Origin: Christensenellaceae bacterium
GTDB lineage: Bacteria > Bacillota > Clostridia > Christensenellales > Aristaeellaceae
DNA: 15,521 bases
NCBI GenBank assembly: GCA_017881705.1
Contig: JADGQP010000007.1
Location: 1-15,521 of the forward strand
Reading direction: 5' to 3'
In this document: one piece after another, positions 15,501 through 15,521 of the stretch
Layout of the letters: each line of letters opens with the position of its first letter
Numbering within the stretch: position 1 is the first letter of the stretch
Translations under genes and position numbers: made by a program
The notes under the pieces: model-generated
The model's input: only the letters and a program-made list of their open reading frames with translations
Told to the model about the DNA's origin: nothing
The model's database searches: none

Positions 15501-15521
15501 ATAAAAGCGCAACAAAAACGG

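Overview
The window looks like a chromosomal segment of a fairly GC-rich Gram-positive bacterium of the Clostridia type (Bacillota). The main reason is the gene order maf-mreB-mreC-mreD-PBP2-minD-rodA, a conserved cell-shape locus of that group, together with a DUF512-der pair and strong Shine-Dalgarno sites of the GGAGG type. The exact lineage cannot be fixed from the sequence alone. There are no rRNA or tRNA genes, insertion sequences, CRISPR arrays or phage genes. It reads as core chromosome plus two lineage-type envelope or unknown genes.

Left part (1-4324): a large minus-strand gene for an 880-residue protein I do not recognise (90-2732) has a beta-rich looking N-terminus, twelve tandem 7-residue Pro/Val/Arg/Glu repeats, a coiled coil and a helical C-terminal region. 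It is divergently transcribed from a secreted wall-binding protein (3002-4324) with an SH3-type domain, two peptidoglycan-binding domains and a conserved-looking C-terminal domain of unknown function. The AT-rich intergenic region between them carries a recognisable promoter on each strand and an imperfect dyad.

Middle (4358-7039): a minus-strand two-gene operon encodes a PDZ/radical-SAM-like DUF512 protein and, 12 bases downstream, the ribosome-assembly GTPase Der. It is read from its own promoter (7084-7112).

Right part (7250-15500): a plus-strand run of seven genes starts at an extended -10 promoter. Maf is a nucleotide pyrophosphatase. MreB, MreC and MreD form the cytoskeletal and membrane scaffold of the elongasome. 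PBP2 is the class B transpeptidase and RodA the SEDS glycosyltransferase that together build lateral wall. MinD is a division-site ATPase. A perfect 10-bp inverted repeat lies between the DUF512-der and maf-mre promoters and could coordinate the two operons.

The most notable points are minD standing alone where minC and minE would normally flank it, the repeat-bearing 880-residue protein, the unknown C-terminal domain of the secreted wall protein, a PBP2 with an extra segment of about 80-110 residues between its SxN and KTG motifs, a Pro/Thr-rich tail on MreC, and a TTG-started rodA behind a hairpin. I found no clear evidence of a wholly new multi-gene system. The unusual material consists of uncharacterised proteins and domains beside a standard morphogenesis cluster.
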